Assembly (NCBI RefSeq): GCF_002015035.1
Contig: NZ_MUXY01000001.1
Span: 613,939 to 677,938, forward strand
From: Haemophilus parahaemolyticus
GTDB taxonomy: Bacteria > Pseudomonadota > Gammaproteobacteria > Enterobacterales > Pasteurellaceae
Direction: 5' to 3'
DNA length: 64,000 nt
Shown here: positions 11,468-21,757 of the stretch, one piece after another
Layout: every line of letters begins with the position of its first letter
Position numbering within the stretch: position 1 is the stretch's first letter
Position numbers and translations under genes: made by a program
The notes under the pieces: generated by a model
What the model was told of the DNA's origin: nothing
Seen by the model: the letters and a program-made list of their open reading frames with translations, nothing else
Databases searched by the model: none

Positions 11468-11505
11468 AAGGACTCTTCTCTGTAAATTACAGAAACCGAG
11501 CCCTT
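11468..11505 (-). terminator. Possible terminator of the symporter gene
   Basis: On the minus strand AAGGGCTC pairs with GAGTCCTT (one G-T pair), with an internal CTGTAATTTACAG hairpin, followed by TTGTTTTATC. It is a branched structure about 50 bases past the gene. Confidence 0.45.
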
Positions 11506-11553
11506 AATCTTCTTTCGGTTCATTTCTAGATCGTAACGAAAGTTACTTATAAG

Positions 11554-12999
11554 CTACTCTTTTGATTTCCAAACCAACGGATCAACACCACGATGAATAA
11601 GATCTTGATGCTCTTCAATACGGAACACAGGTTCTTGTTTTGCCTTTAGCTGACGAACATAATCTTTTAAAATTCGCCATACAAGTGGAGATAGGATAAG
11701 GATTGCAATTAAGTTGATAATTGCCATTGTTGCCATTACTGTATCAGCAAACGCCCAAACAATCCCACCATCGCGCACTGCACCGAAATAAACGAAGAAC
11801 AATACGATTGAACGGAAGACCCATACAAACCACGCTTTGTTTTTAATGTAACGAATATTAGTTTCTGCATAAGCATAGTTGCCGATAATTGAAGTGTAGC
11901 AGAATAAAAGCAAGATAAAGGCTAGGAAATGTACACCAAATTCGCCTAAGTGATATTGCAATGCGGTTTGGGTAAGCTCGACCCCTTTTAAGGTTTCACT
12001 ACCATAATTATCTGACATTAAAATAATAATGGCAGTACAGGTACAAACTACAATAGTATCTACAAAGACACCAAGCATTTGGATTAAGCCTTGGCTCGCA
12101 GGATGTTTTGCATCAGATGTTGCCGCTGAGTTTGGTGCAGAACCCATACCAGCTTCGTTTGAGAATAATCCACGTTTAATCCCCATTAACATTGTTTTAG
12201 AAACAATACTTCCAAACATACCACCTGCAACTGCTGAGAAATCAAAGGCATTTGAGATTATCATCGATAAAATTTCAGGGACCTTGCTGATATTCATTCC
12301 AAGAATAATAACTGCAATAATCAAATAAAATAACGCCATTGTTGGTACAACTTTTGCGGAAACTTGTCCGATACGTTTAACACCTCCAGCGATAATAACT
12401 GCTGTTAAGATTACAAGCACAATACCCACTGATTTAGCATCCCAAGACCATGCCTTACTCGTTGCAGCGACAATAGAGTTAGATTGAACAGCGTTAAACG
12501 CAAAACCAAATGTAAAGATTAAAGTAATCGCAAATGCAATCGCTAGCGGTTTACATTTCAAACCTCGAGTAATGTAATACGCAGGACCACCGCGGAACAT
12601 TCCATTTGAATCACGGGTTTTGTAAAGCTGTGCAAGTGAAGATTCCGCAAATGCAGAACTCATACCCATTAACGCAGTGATCCACATCCAAAATACTGCT
12701 CCTGGCCCTCCTAATGCGATTGCAGTTGCAACCCCTCCAATGTTACCTACACCTACGCGGCTAGCTAAACCTGTAGTAAAGGCTTGGAATGGGGTTAAAG
12801 AATCGCCATCAGCCGCACGGCCCCCCCACATTTCACGTAAACTTTGTGGAAGTAAACGTAGCTGCACTAAACCCGTTGTGATAGTAAAAAATAAACCTGT
12901 GCCCAAAAGCAGGAGAATCGTAATATCCCAAATTGGACCATCTAATGTATTGATGATCCAGTTTAAAATGGCTTCAAAGCCTGAAACAATAAAATCCAT
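11554..12999 (-). CDS. Sodium:alanine/glycine symporter (AgcS family)
   Basis: Inner-membrane Na+-coupled uptake of alanine and/or glycine. The 481 residues have about ten hydrophobic segments and family motifs such as GVGNIGGVATAIALGGPGAVFWMW, GMSSAFAESSLAQLYK and RGLFSNEAGMGSAPNSAA. GAGG lies seven bases before the ATG. It is monocistronic. A PurR-like operator overlaps its promoter, which hints at glycine, a purine precursor, as a physiological substrate. Specificity cannot be read from the sequence. Confidence 0.92.
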   Translation of the reverse strand: MDFIVSGFEAILNWIINTLDGPIWDITILLLLGTGLFFTITTGLVQLRLLPQSLREMWGGRAADGDSLTPFQAFTTGLASRVGVGNIGGVATAIALGGPGAVFWMWITALMGMSSAFAESSLAQLYKTRDSNGMFRGGPAYYITRGLKCKPLAIAFAITLIFTFGFAFNAVQSNSIVAATSKAWSWDAKSVGIVLVILTAVIIAGGVKRIGQVSAKVVPTMALFYLIIAVIILGMNISKVPEILSMIISNAFDFSAVAGGMFGSIVSKTMLMGIKRGLFSNEAGMGSAPNSAATSDAKHPASQGLIQMLGVFVDTIVVCTCTAIIILMSDNYGSETLKGVELTQTALQYHLGEFGVHFLAFILLLFCYTSIIGNYAYAETNIRYIKNKAWFVWVFRSIVLFFVYFGAVRDGGIVWAFADTVMATMAIINLIAILILSPLVWRILKDYVRQLKAKQEPVFRIEEHQDLIHRGVDPLVWKSKE

Positions 13000-13018
13000 A
13001 AGACCTCTCAGTAAAAAA

Positions 13019-13034
13019 AAGAAAACGTTTGCAT
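13019..13034 (-). promoter_or_regulatory. PurR-type operator upstream of the symporter
   Basis: On the minus strand ATGCAAACGTTTTCTT fits every fixed position of the E. coli PurR consensus ANGCAANCGNTTNCNT. It overlaps the end of the -10 element and the expected start of transcription, the classic place for repression. Binding is inferred from the motif. Confidence 0.6.
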
Positions 13035-13060
13035 TGTAACCTTTTTTTAGATTTTGAAAA
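13033..13060 (-). promoter_or_regulatory. Promoter of the symporter gene
   Basis: TTTTCA (13055-13060) and TACAAT (13033-13038) are separated by 16 bases on the minus strand, upstream of a short leader and the gene start at 12999. Confidence 0.55.
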
Positions 13061-13129
13061 CTTTTTTTAATGCTTTTTATAAAAAAAAGTATCTAAAAAA
13101 GCAAATTGCTTATAAAAAGAACTGATCTA

Positions 13130-13159
13130 GATAAAACAAAGCCCCCAATAAAGGGGGCT
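13130..13159 (-). terminator. Terminator after lpd
   Basis: AGCCCCC and GGGGGCT form the stem (13140-13159), followed on the minus strand by TTTGTTTTATC. It closes the aceE-aceF-lpd operon 18 bases past the lpd stop. Confidence 0.88.
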
Positions 13160-13176
13160 ATAAAACTCAACGTAAA

Positions 13177-14601
13177 TTAACGTTTTTTCGCTTTTGCATT
13201 TGGAAGGTCTGTAATTGAGCCTTCGAACACTTCTGCCGCTAAACCAACAGATTCATGAAGCGTTGGGTGAGCATGGATAGTTAATGCAATATCTTCGGCA
13301 TCGCAACCCATTTCGATTGCCAAGCCAATTTCGCCTAATAATTCACCACCATTGCTACCTACAATCGCACCACCTAATACGCGGTGGGTATCTTTATCAA
13401 AAATAAGTTTAGTCATACCTTCTGGACATTCAGAAGCAATCGCACGACCTGATGCCGCCCATGGGAATTTAGCCACTTCATAGTTTAAGCCTTCTTGCTT
13501 ACACTCTTTCTCTGTTTTACCTACCCATGCCACCTCTGGCTCAGTATAAGCGATTGATGGAATCACTTTCGGATCGAAGTAGTGTTTTTGTCCTGCAATC
13601 ACTTCTGCTGCAACGTGACCTTCATGCACACCTTTATGTGCTAACATTGGTTGACCTACGATATCACCGATTGCGAAGATATGAGGTACGTTGGTACGCA
13701 TTTGTTTATCTACACGAATGAAACCACGCTCATCAACTTCAACACCTGCTTTACCTGCATCGATTAATTTACCGTTTGGTGTACGACCAATAGCAACAAG
13801 CACCGCATCATAACGTTTAGTATCGTTACATGCTTTACCTTCCATTGAAACATAGATACCATCATCTTTCGCTTCAACTGCGGTTACTTTAGTTTCAAGC
13901 ATTAACTTGAATTTTTTCTCGATTTGTTTGGTGTAGATTGCTACAACATCTTTATCTGCTGCTGGGATAACTTGGTCGAACATTTCAACCACTTCAATCT
14001 CTGAACCTAGAGAGTGATAAACTGTACCCATCTCTAAACCAATAATACCGCCCCCCATGATAAGAAGTTTTTTCGGCACTTCTTTTAATTTAAGTGCATC
14101 TGTTGAATCCCAAATACGTGGATCTTCATGCGGAATGAATGGTAATTGGATTGGACGAGAACCCGCTGCGATAATTGCATTATCAAATTTAACAGTAGTT
14201 GGATTACCATCACGATCACGTGCAACTAATGTATTTGGATCAGTAAATGCTGCTAAGCCTTCAACCACGGTCACTTTACGTGCTTTTGCCATACCTGCTA
14301 AACCGCCTGTTAATTTAGCGACTACAGCATCTTTACCTGCACGAACTTCGTCTAAATTGATAGTTGGTTCACCAAAGTAAATACCGTTTTTGGTTGCGTG
14401 TTTTGCTTCTTCAATTACTTTAGAAACGTGTAATAACGCTTTTGATGGAATACAACCTACGTTTAAACACACCCCACCTAAAGTTGAATAACGTTCTACA
14501 AGAACGGTTTCTAAACCTAAGTCAGCACAACGGAACGCAGCTGAATAACCTGCAGGACCTGCACCAAGTACAACTACTTGGGTTTTAATTTCTTTACTCA
14601 T
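13177..14601 (-). CDS. lpd: Dihydrolipoamide dehydrogenase (E3)
   Basis: FAD/NAD+ disulfide oxidoreductase that reoxidises lipoyl groups of the pyruvate and 2-oxoglutarate dehydrogenase complexes. The 474 residues show the FAD-binding GAGPAGYSAAFRCAD at the N-terminus, the redox disulfide CLNVGC near residues 45-50, a second NAD-binding GGGIIGLEMG, the second FAD contact AIGDI, and the catalytic C-terminal HAHPTLHE. It is the last gene of the operon, 91 bases after aceF, with an inverted uptake-signal hairpin in between. Length matches E. coli Lpd. Confidence 0.97.
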   Translation of the reverse strand: MSKEIKTQVVVLGAGPAGYSAAFRCADLGLETVLVERYSTLGGVCLNVGCIPSKALLHVSKVIEEAKHATKNGIYFGEPTINLDEVRAGKDAVVAKLTGGLAGMAKARKVTVVEGLAAFTDPNTLVARDRDGNPTTVKFDNAIIAAGSRPIQLPFIPHEDPRIWDSTDALKLKEVPKKLLIMGGGIIGLEMGTVYHSLGSEIEVVEMFDQVIPAADKDVVAIYTKQIEKKFKLMLETKVTAVEAKDDGIYVSMEGKACNDTKRYDAVLVAIGRTPNGKLIDAGKAGVEVDERGFIRVDKQMRTNVPHIFAIGDIVGQPMLAHKGVHEGHVAAEVIAGQKHYFDPKVIPSIAYTEPEVAWVGKTEKECKQEGLNYEVAKFPWAASGRAIASECPEGMTKLIFDKDTHRVLGGAIVGSNGGELLGEIGLAIEMGCDAEDIALTIHAHPTLHESVGLAAEVFEGSITDLPNAKAKKR

Positions 14602-14614
14602 ATCTTTTCCTTTT

Positions 14615-14658
14615 CAAGCGGTCAATTTTGTCAATTTTCTTGCAAATCCGACCGCTTA
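14615..14658 (-). repeat. Inverted pair of uptake signal sequences between aceF and lpd
   Basis: CAAGCGGTC at 14615-14623 and GACCGCTTA at 14650-14658 are oppositely oriented uptake-signal cores that can pair into a hairpin. In an operon such a hairpin may stabilise or attenuate the upstream message rather than end it. Confidence 0.75.
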
Positions 14659-14692
14659 CAGATTGATTACATTGCTAAGTTACACAACCTAA

Positions 14693-16603
14693 TTACATTA
14701 CTAGGCGACGGATATCTGCTAATACACCGTTGATGTAACTTAAGAAACGAGCACCATCAGCACCATCGATCACGCGGTGGTCGAATGATAATGATAATGG
14801 AAGCATTAAGCGTGGTGCGAATTCTTTACCGTTCCATACAGGTGCCATTTCAGATTTAGACACTCCTAAAATTGCCACTTCTGGTGCATTCACGATTGGG
14901 GTAAAGTGGGTTGTACCAATACCGCCCAAGCTTGAAATAGTGAAGCAACCACCTTGCATATCTGAACCAGTTAGTTTGCCTTCACGAGCTTTTTTCGATA
15001 CTTCCATCAACTCACGAGATAACTCAATAATGCCTTTCTTGTTCACGTTTTTGAATACAGGAACCACTAAGCCATTTGGTGTATCTACAGCCACACCAAT
15101 GTTGATGTATTTCTTAATAGTCAGTTTTTGACCATCTTCAGAAATTGAGCTGTTGAAACGTGGGAACGCTTCTAACGCTTTTGCAACCGCTTTCATAATG
15201 AACACAACTGGCGTGATTTTCACGTCTAGTTTTTGTTTTTCAACAATCTTGTTCTGTTCTTTACGGAATGCTTCTAATTCTGTGATATCTGTACGGTCGA
15301 AGTGTGTAACGTGTGGAATCATTACCCAGTTACGGTGTAAGTTCGCACCAGAAATTTTGTTGATACGGCTTAATTCAACTTCTTCTACTTCACCGAACTT
15401 GCTGAAGTCAACTTTCGGCCATGGTAATAAGCCTAAGCCTGCGCCGTTTGCCACGCCATTGCCTGCTGCTTGTGCAGTTGCACCGCTTTCGTAAGCTTTA
15501 ACTGCAGTTTTAACGTATGCTTCGATATCTTCTTTAACGATACGACCTTTACGACCTGTACCTTTAACTTTATCTAAGTTTACGCCGAATTCACGTGCTA
15601 AACGACGAATCACTGGTGTTGCGTGTGCATAGACTGTACTTGCTACCACTTGTTCTTGACTTAAGCCTGCAACATTACCACCTTGAGCTGGTTGTGCCGC
15701 AGGTACTGGTGTTGCCGCTGCTGGAGCTGGAGCAGTTGCTGGAGCTGGAGCAGTTGCTTGTGCAACTAGTGCTGCCGCAGGTGCTGCACCTGCAACTTCG
15801 AAACGCATAATTAATGAACCTGTTGATACTTTATCGCCAGATTTCACTAAGATTTCTTTAACTACGCCCGCAAATGGTGCAGGTACTTCCATTGATGCTT
15901 TATCACCTTCAACAGTGATTAAAGATTGCTCTTCTGAAACGGTATCGCCTACTGCAACCATAATTTCAGTTACGTTTACTTCATCACCACCGATATCTGG
16001 AACATTCACATCTTTAATCGCTGCTACAGCAGGTGCTGCTGCTTGTGTAGCTGGTGCCGCCGCTACAGGAGCTGCCGATGCAGTTTCAAATTTCATAATC
16101 AATTTGCCAGTTGAAACTTTATCGCCTACGTTGATTAAAATTTCTTTTACTACACCTGCGATTGGTGCTGGCACTTCCATTGATGCTTTATCGCCTTCAA
16201 CGTTGATAATTGATTGGTCAACTTCAACGCTATCGCCTACTTTTACCATAATTTCAGTCACGTTTACTTCGTCGCTACCGATATCTGGTACATTCACTTC
16301 AACGATTGCTGAAGCAGTCGCTGCTGGTGCAGGAGCTGCCGCCACTGGTGCTTCAACGACAGGTGCTGCTCCTGCTGCTTCTAACACTAACATTGGTGAA
16401 CCTGTTGTTACTTTATCGCCAACTTTAACTAAAACTTCTTTTACCACACCCGCTTCTGGTGCTGGCACTTCCATTGAAGCTTTATCACCTTCTACGTTGA
16501 TAATTGATTGATCAGCAGAAATGGTATCACCCACGTTTACCATCACTTCTGTTACGGTAACTTCATCACTACCGATATCTGGTACATTAATTTGTTTTGA
16601 CAT
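14693..16603 (-). CDS. aceF: Pyruvate dehydrogenase E2, dihydrolipoamide acetyltransferase
   Basis: Core of the pyruvate dehydrogenase complex; transfers acetyl groups from lipoyl arms to CoA. Three tandem lipoyl domains occupy about residues 1-290, each with the modified lysine in [11 protein letters not shown] and separated by Ala/Pro-rich linkers. A peripheral subunit-binding domain follows ([24 protein letters not shown]), then the catalytic domain ending with [17 protein letters not shown], which holds the active-site His. The start at 16603 ([14 protein letters not shown], 636 residues) has AGGA eight bases upstream; an open frame extends 18 codons further. Its three near-identical lipoyl repeats make the DNA internally repetitive. 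Confidence 0.97.
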   Translation of the reverse strand: MSKQINVPDIGSDEVTVTEVMVNVGDTISADQSIINVEGDKASMEVPAPEAGVVKEVLVKVGDKVTTGSPMLVLEAAGAAPVVEAPVAAAPAPAATASAIVEVNVPDIGSDEVNVTEIMVKVGDSVEVDQSIINVEGDKASMEVPAPIAGVVKEILINVGDKVSTGKLIMKFETASAAPVAAAPATQAAAPAVAAIKDVNVPDIGGDEVNVTEIMVAVGDTVSEEQSLITVEGDKASMEVPAPFAGVVKEILVKSGDKVSTGSLIMRFEVAGAAPAAALVAQATAPAPATAPAPAAATPVPAAQPAQGGNVAGLSQEQVVASTVYAHATPVIRRLAREFGVNLDKVKGTGRKGRIVKEDIEAYVKTAVKAYESGATAQAAGNGVANGAGLGLLPWPKVDFSKFGEVEEVELSRINKISGANLHRNWVMIPHVTHFDRTDITELEAFRKEQNKIVEKQKLDVKITPVVFIMKAVAKALEAFPRFNSSISEDGQKLTIKKYINIGVAVDTPNGLVVPVFKNVNKKGIIELSRELMEVSKKAREGKLTGSDMQGGCFTISSLGGIGTTHFTPIVNAPEVAILGVSKSEMAPVWNGKEFAPRLMLPLSLSFDHRVIDGADGARFLSYINGVLADIRRLVM

Positions 16604-16627
16604 TTTGGTAATCCTTCTTTTAGAAAT

Positions 16628-16648
16628 GGACAGGGCAAAACCCTGTCC
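16628..16648. repeat. Dispersed palindrome GGACAGGG..CCCTGTCC, copy 1
   Basis: Eight-base arms with a five-base loop between aceE and aceF. Related copies lie at 44510-44534 and 62861-62885. In this operon it may act as an intercistronic hairpin. Confidence 0.65.
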
Positions 16649-16684
16649 TTTTGGCAAAATCTTAACTGATTTTGACCGCTTGCA

Positions 16685-19342
16685 TTATGCGTATAATGGG
16701 TTAATGCGATCTACATTTAAGCCAAATTTCGCAATTGCATCTGCAACAACTTGGTTAGTTACGGTACCTTCTTTCGCTAATTGAGAAAGTGCCGCAACTA
16801 CCACATAACGTGCATCTACTTCAAAGTGTTCACGTAAATTCGCACGGCTGTCTGAACGACCGAAACCATCTGTACCTAATACGTGATAGTGACGGCTTGG
16901 TACGAATGCACGGATCTGATCTGCGTATGCTTTTACATAGTCAGTTGATGCCACTGTTGGTAAATCTGCTAATACTTGTGCAACGTATGGTACGCGTTGT
17001 TCCGCTGTTGGATGTAATAAGTTCCAACGTGCTGCATCGTGACCTTCACGTGCTAACTCATTGAATGAAGGTGCTGAGAATACATCAGATGTTACACCAA
17101 AGTCATTTGCAAGGATTTGTGCTGCTTCACGAACATGACGCATAATCGCACCTGAACCTAACAATTGAACGTGGCCTTTTCCTTTACCTTCAACAGTTTC
17201 GAATTTATATAAACCTTTACGGATACCTTCTTCTGCACCTACTGGCATAGCTGGCTGATCCATAACTTCATTTAATGTGGTCATATAATAGAACACATTT
17301 TCTTGTTTTTCACCGTACATGCGGTTGATACCATCTTGCATAATTACCGCCACTTCGAATGCAAATGATGGATCATAAGTAACACAGTTAGGGATGATAC
17401 CTGCTTGGATATGGCTGTGACCATCTTCGTGTTGTAAACCTTCACCGTTTAAGGTTGTACGACCTGAAGTACCACCCACCATGAAACCACGTGCTAATTG
17501 GTCACCTGCTGCCCACATTAAGTCACCAACACGTTGGAAACCAAACATTGAGTAATAAATAAAGAATGGAATCATAGGTTGATTATTCACAGAGTATGAG
17601 TTTGCTGCTGCTAACCAAGAGGCTGTTGCACCTAATTCGTTGATACCTTCTTGTAATACTTGACCATCTTTTGCTTCACGATAGTAAGCTACTAAATCAC
17701 GGTCTGAAGGAACATAGTTTTGACCATGCGGATTGTAGATACCTACTTGACGGAATAAACCTTCCATACCAAATGTACGAGCTTCATCCGCAATCATAGG
17801 AACGATCGTTTTACCGATATTTTTATCTTTTAATAAGATATTTAATACGCGTGTGAACGCCATTGTAGTTGAAATACCACGTGGTTGTTCTTCTAATAAT
17901 GCTTTAAACTCTTCTAGTGCTGGTACTTTGTATTCCACATCAAATTTAGTACGACGAGCCGGCACGTAACCATTTAATGCTTTACGGTGACCATGTAGGT
18001 ATTCATACTCTGGTGTACCTTCTGCGAATTTGATATATTCCAAGTTTTCTACTTGCTCATCGGTTAATGGTAATTCGAAGAAGTCACGGAAACCTTTAAG
18101 ACTATCATAAGACATTTTTTTCGACTGGTGAGCTGTATTTTTACTTTCCGCTTCAGGGATTTTATAACCTTTCACTTGATGAGCTAAAATCACAACTGGC
18201 TTGGTCGCTTTTTGTGCTTTCGCATAAGCTGCATAAAGTTTTTCACTATCGTGTGCACCACGGCGTAATGCCCAAATTTCATCATCAGTCATATCTGCTA
18301 CTAATGCTGCAGTTTCTGGGTAACGACCAAAGAAATGTTCACGCACGTAAGCACCATCTTTTGATTTGAATGTTAAGTAATCGCCATCAACCACTTCCAT
18401 CATTAACTGTGTTAATTTACCTGAAGTGTCTTTTGCGAATAATTTATCCCACTCGCTACCCCACAATACTTTGATTACTTCCCAGCCAGCACCAGTGAAT
18501 AAGCCTTCTAATTCTTGAACAATTTTCCCGTTACCATTAACTGGACCATCTAAACGTTGTAAGTTACAACTGATAGTAAAAATTAAGTTATCTAATTTTT
18601 CACGTGCTGCGAAAGTTAATGCACCTTTAGACTCGATCTCATCCATCTCGCCATCGCCTAGGAATGCATAAACTTTTTGATCTTTAGTATCTTTTAATCC
18701 AAGGTTATCTAAGTATTTTAAGAAACGTGCTTGGTAGATAGCGTTTACAGGACCTAGACCCATTGAAACGGTAGAGAATTGCCAGAATTCAGGCATTAAT
18801 TTAGGATGTGGATATGAAGATAAGCCATCAACGAATGCTTCTTGACGGAAGTTATCCATTTGCTCTTCAGTTAAACGACCTTCTAAGAATGCACGTGCAT
18901 ACATACCTGGTGCTGCGTGACCTTGGAAGAAAATTAAATCGCCACCGTTTTTCTCTGTTGCAGCTTTGAAGAAGTGGTTGTAGCACACTTCGTACATAGT
19001 TGCAGCAGATTGGAAAGTTGAGATATGACCACCTAAGTCTAGATCTTTCTTCTGACTACGTAAAACCATTGCGATCGCATTCCAACGTACCGCAGAACGG
19101 ATACGACGCTCGATTGCGTGATCACCTGGGTAAGCAGGCTGCTCAGATGCTGGGATGGTGTTTACGTAATCTGTTGTTACGCCTGTTGGTAATGAAACGC
19201 CATTTGTACGAGCTTGACCAATAACTTGCTCAATGATGTATTGAGCACGCTCAACGCCTTCTTCACGGATTAATGAATCTAATGATTGTAACCAATCTTG
19301 AGTTTCGATTGGATCTACGTCATTTGCTAAAATCTCTGACAT
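16685..19342 (-). CDS. aceE: Pyruvate dehydrogenase E1 component
   Basis: Homodimeric thiamine-diphosphate enzyme that decarboxylates pyruvate and acetylates E2. The 885 residues (E. coli 887) include the cofactor motif GDGEMDEIES..NLIFTISCNLQRLDGPV near 230-270, and the conserved GLQHEDGHSHI and YHVLGTDGFGRSDSR stretches. I start it at ATG 19342 (MSEILANDVDPIETQDWLQS) because AAGGG lies nine bases upstream; 15 further codons are open before it. First gene of aceE-aceF-lpd. There is no pdhR regulator gene upstream, unlike in E. coli. Confidence 0.98.
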   Translation of the reverse strand: MSEILANDVDPIETQDWLQSLDSLIREEGVERAQYIIEQVIGQARTNGVSLPTGVTTDYVNTIPASEQPAYPGDHAIERRIRSAVRWNAIAMVLRSQKKDLDLGGHISTFQSAATMYEVCYNHFFKAATEKNGGDLIFFQGHAAPGMYARAFLEGRLTEEQMDNFRQEAFVDGLSSYPHPKLMPEFWQFSTVSMGLGPVNAIYQARFLKYLDNLGLKDTKDQKVYAFLGDGEMDEIESKGALTFAAREKLDNLIFTISCNLQRLDGPVNGNGKIVQELEGLFTGAGWEVIKVLWGSEWDKLFAKDTSGKLTQLMMEVVDGDYLTFKSKDGAYVREHFFGRYPETAALVADMTDDEIWALRRGAHDSEKLYAAYAKAQKATKPVVILAHQVKGYKIPEAESKNTAHQSKKMSYDSLKGFRDFFELPLTDEQVENLEYIKFAEGTPEYEYLHGHRKALNGYVPARRTKFDVEYKVPALEEFKALLEEQPRGISTTMAFTRVLNILLKDKNIGKTIVPMIADEARTFGMEGLFRQVGIYNPHGQNYVPSDRDLVAYYREAKDGQVLQEGINELGATASWLAAANSYSVNNQPMIPFFIYYSMFGFQRVGDLMWAAGDQLARGFMVGGTSGRTTLNGEGLQHEDGHSHIQAGIIPNCVTYDPSFAFEVAVIMQDGINRMYGEKQENVFYYMTTLNEVMDQPAMPVGAEEGIRKGLYKFETVEGKGKGHVQLLGSGAIMRHVREAAQILANDFGVTSDVFSAPSFNELAREGHDAARWNLLHPTAEQRVPYVAQVLADLPTVASTDYVKAYADQIRAFVPSRHYHVLGTDGFGRSDSRANLREHFEVDARYVVVAALSQLAKEGTVTNQVVADAIAKFGLNVDRINPLYA

Positions 19343-19637
19343 AGGTTTTCCCTTAATGTTATTAACTATGAATGGATAATAGAGCAAAAATGGGCTCTAT
19401 CGTTTGCTGAAATGTTATGCAATAAGCCTTAGCAACAGCTTGCATACTCAACTAAATTGCTTTGCAAAATTATTGTTAAAGCCTATCACATAGCGAATAT
19501 CTATTTGATTTACAAAGGTTTTCTCTAAAAAGTGAAAATGTTGTAAAAATGTAGATAAATTTTTAAATAAAGATAACAAAAAACAGTTGTTTTGTCTATT
19601 TTTTTGACCTGCACAATAGGAAAGATAAACTGAGCAT
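19343..19637 (-). promoter_or_regulatory. aceE upstream region
   Basis: No credible gene. A short hairpin ATAGAGC..GCTCTAT at 19379-19400 lies in the aceE leader, and the rest is AT-rich and must hold the aceE promoter. I could not place -35 and -10 elements with confidence, and saw no clear PdhR, FNR or CRP site. Confidence 0.4.
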
Positions 19638-20645
19638 TTAATCAAGCTTAATCGCTCTTGCTAAATCTTGAATTAATTTTGGCCCCGCGTAAATCATCCC
19701 TGAATAGACTTGTAACAATTTTGCTCCCGCATCAATTTTTTCTTGGCCTGATGCAACGGAATGAATACCACCACTACCAATAATCGGCAATGCACCATTT
19801 AATTCCTTAGCAAGCATACGGATTAAACGCGTACTGAGTGCATTCAATGGCTTACCGCTTAATCCACCTTGCTGCTCTGCATTTTTAAGTCCTGCCACAG
19901 GATCACGCGAAAGCGTGGTATTTCCTGCAATCACGCCATCAATATGATGACGAATCAGACTATCTGCCACAGAAGCAATTTCTTCCTCGTTTAAATCAGG
20001 TGCAATTTTTAATACAAGCGGTTTATATTTGCCAAACTTTTGAGAAAGTGCAGCTTGTTCTACTTTCAATGATTTTAATAAATCGTCTAACGCCTCACCA
20101 TACTGCAAACTGCGTAGATTCTTAGTGTTTGGCGAAGAAATATTCACGGTAATATAATCAGCATGTTCATACACTTTACGCAAACAGATTTGATAATCGT
20201 CTAATGCTCGCTCAATCGGAGTAATCGCATTCTTACCAATGTTAATACCTAAAATACCGTCGTATTTTGACTTTTTAACATTTTCTACTAACACATCAAC
20301 GCCTAAATTATTAAAACCATTACGGTTAATAATCCCTTCTGCTTCAACAATGCGGAACTGACGTGGTTTCGGATTCCCATCTTGAGCAAGTGGTGTTACC
20401 GTTCCCACTTCAATGAAACCAAATCCAAGTTTACCAAAGCCATCTATCGCTTCACCATTTTTGTCTGCCCCCGCGGCTAAACCAATCGGATTTTTAAATT
20501 TTAAGCCCATTACCTCAGTTGGATTTTCAGGTATTGGTAAAATCGGGAAAGGTAAACTCCCCACCAATTTTAAAGATTGCACAGTAAAACTGTGTGCCGT
20601 TTCAGGCTGCATTGAAAAAATAAATTTGCGAATGAGAGAATACAT
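19638..20645 (-). CDS. pyrD: Dihydroorotate dehydrogenase (quinone), class 2
   Basis: Membrane-associated flavoenzyme that oxidises dihydroorotate to orotate in pyrimidine synthesis, passing electrons to quinone. The 335 residues include the class 2 amphipathic N-terminus ([21 protein letters not shown]), [19 protein letters not shown], the active-site serine in [17 protein letters not shown], and FMN-phosphate-binding IIGSGGIHS near the end. E. coli PyrD has 336. It is a single-gene unit, with 134 bases upstream before the prs end. Confidence 0.97.
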   Translation of the reverse strand: MYSLIRKFIFSMQPETAHSFTVQSLKLVGSLPFPILPIPENPTEVMGLKFKNPIGLAAGADKNGEAIDGFGKLGFGFIEVGTVTPLAQDGNPKPRQFRIVEAEGIINRNGFNNLGVDVLVENVKKSKYDGILGINIGKNAITPIERALDDYQICLRKVYEHADYITVNISSPNTKNLRSLQYGEALDDLLKSLKVEQAALSQKFGKYKPLVLKIAPDLNEEEIASVADSLIRHHIDGVIAGNTTLSRDPVAGLKNAEQQGGLSGKPLNALSTRLIRMLAKELNGALPIIGSGGIHSVASGQEKIDAGAKLLQVYSGMIYAGPKLIQDLARAIKLD

Positions 20646-20741
20646 ATTCTTCCAAAATTAAAACAAAATCATACCGTTCTTTTGTTGCAAAACTAAGACA
20701 AACTTAGCAACCATTTTTCATTACGATATAATTAAATCAAA

Positions 20742-20772
20742 CAAGAAAAAACCCAATCTTTCGACTGGGTTT
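20742..20772 (-). terminator. Terminator after prs
   Basis: AAACCCA pairs with TGGGTTT around a ten-base loop, followed by a TTTTTTCTTG run on the minus strand, just past the prs stop. Confidence 0.8.
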
Positions 20773-20779
20773 AAAAAAA

Positions 20780-21730
20780 TTAAGCATCAAACATTGCCGA
20801 AATTGATTCTTCGTTGCTAATACGACGAATCGCTTCTGCAAGCATACCTGATAATGTTAATGCACGGACTTTGTTGAGTGCTTTAATTTCATCAGAAAGA
20901 GGAATTGTATCCGTTACTACCACTTCATCTAATGCTGAGTTTGCTAAATTTTTCGCTGCTGTGCCTGATAATACTGCGTGGGTGGCATAAGCAAATACTT
21001 TTGTTGCACCACGTTCTTTTAACGCTTCTGCTGCTTTCACTAAAGTACCGCCTGTATCGATCATATCATCCACGAGAATACAATCACGACCAGCCACATC
21101 ACCAATGATATGCATTACTTGAGAAACATTTGCTTTTGGACGACGTTTATCGATAATCGCCATATCTGCATCGTTTAATAATTTTGCAATTGCACGAGCA
21201 CGCACTACGCCACCGATGTCAGGTGAAACCACGATTGGATTGTTAAGATTTGTTTTTTGAAGAATATCATTGATAAGCACAGGTGAACCGAAAACGTTAT
21301 CTACTGGCACATCAAAGAAACCTTGTATTTGTTCTGCGTGAAGATCGCAAGTTAAAACACGATCTACACCCACACTTGAAAGGAAATCAGCAACCACTTT
21401 CGCTGTAATTGGTACACGTGCTGAGCGAACGCGGCGGTCTTGACGAGCATAAGCAAAATAAGGAATAACTGCGGTGATACGACCTGCTGAAGCACGACGT
21501 AATGCGTCTACCATGACGATCAATTCCATTAAGTTATCATTCGTAGGTGCACAAGTTGATTGCACGATAAATACATCTGAACCACGTACATTTTCGTTAA
21601 TTTGCACTTGAATTTCACCATCGCTGAAACGACCAACTGTCGCATCACCAAGAGAAATATAAAGGCGTTCTGCAATACGTTTTGCAAGTTCTGGCGTTGC
21701 ATTACCTGCAAACAATTTAATATCTGGCAT
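20780..21730 (-). CDS. prs: Ribose-phosphate pyrophosphokinase (PRPP synthetase)
   Basis: Makes PRPP from ribose 5-phosphate and ATP for purine, pyrimidine, NAD, histidine and tryptophan synthesis. The 316 residues are class I Prs: [20 protein letters not shown], the ATP-binding [42 protein letters not shown], and the PRPP loop [15 protein letters not shown]. Third gene of lolB-ispE-prs. Its product feeds the HisG step encoded elsewhere in the window. Confidence 0.98.
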   Translation of the reverse strand: MPDIKLFAGNATPELAKRIAERLYISLGDATVGRFSDGEIQVQINENVRGSDVFIVQSTCAPTNDNLMELIVMVDALRRASAGRITAVIPYFAYARQDRRVRSARVPITAKVVADFLSSVGVDRVLTCDLHAEQIQGFFDVPVDNVFGSPVLINDILQKTNLNNPIVVSPDIGGVVRARAIAKLLNDADMAIIDKRRPKANVSQVMHIIGDVAGRDCILVDDMIDTGGTLVKAAEALKERGATKVFAYATHAVLSGTAAKNLANSALDEVVVTDTIPLSDEIKALNKVRALTLSGMLAEAIRRISNEESISAMFDA

Positions 21731-21757
21731 TGGAATAGATCCTTTAGGATGAGTGGG

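Larger units (their letters stand above)
11217..11553. other. Intergenic region between hns and the symporter gene
   Basis: AT-rich and without a credible ORF. It holds the hns terminator at its left end and a terminator-like hairpin for the facing symporter gene at 11468-11505; nothing else is recognisable. Confidence 0.6.

Noticed and set aside
15915..16511. Long antisense ORF over aceF
   Set aside because: It results from the repeated Ala/Pro-rich lipoyl-domain codons read on the opposite strand.
19448..19645. 65-codon ORF upstream of aceE
   Set aside because: No ribosome site and implausible composition; it is the AT-rich promoter region.
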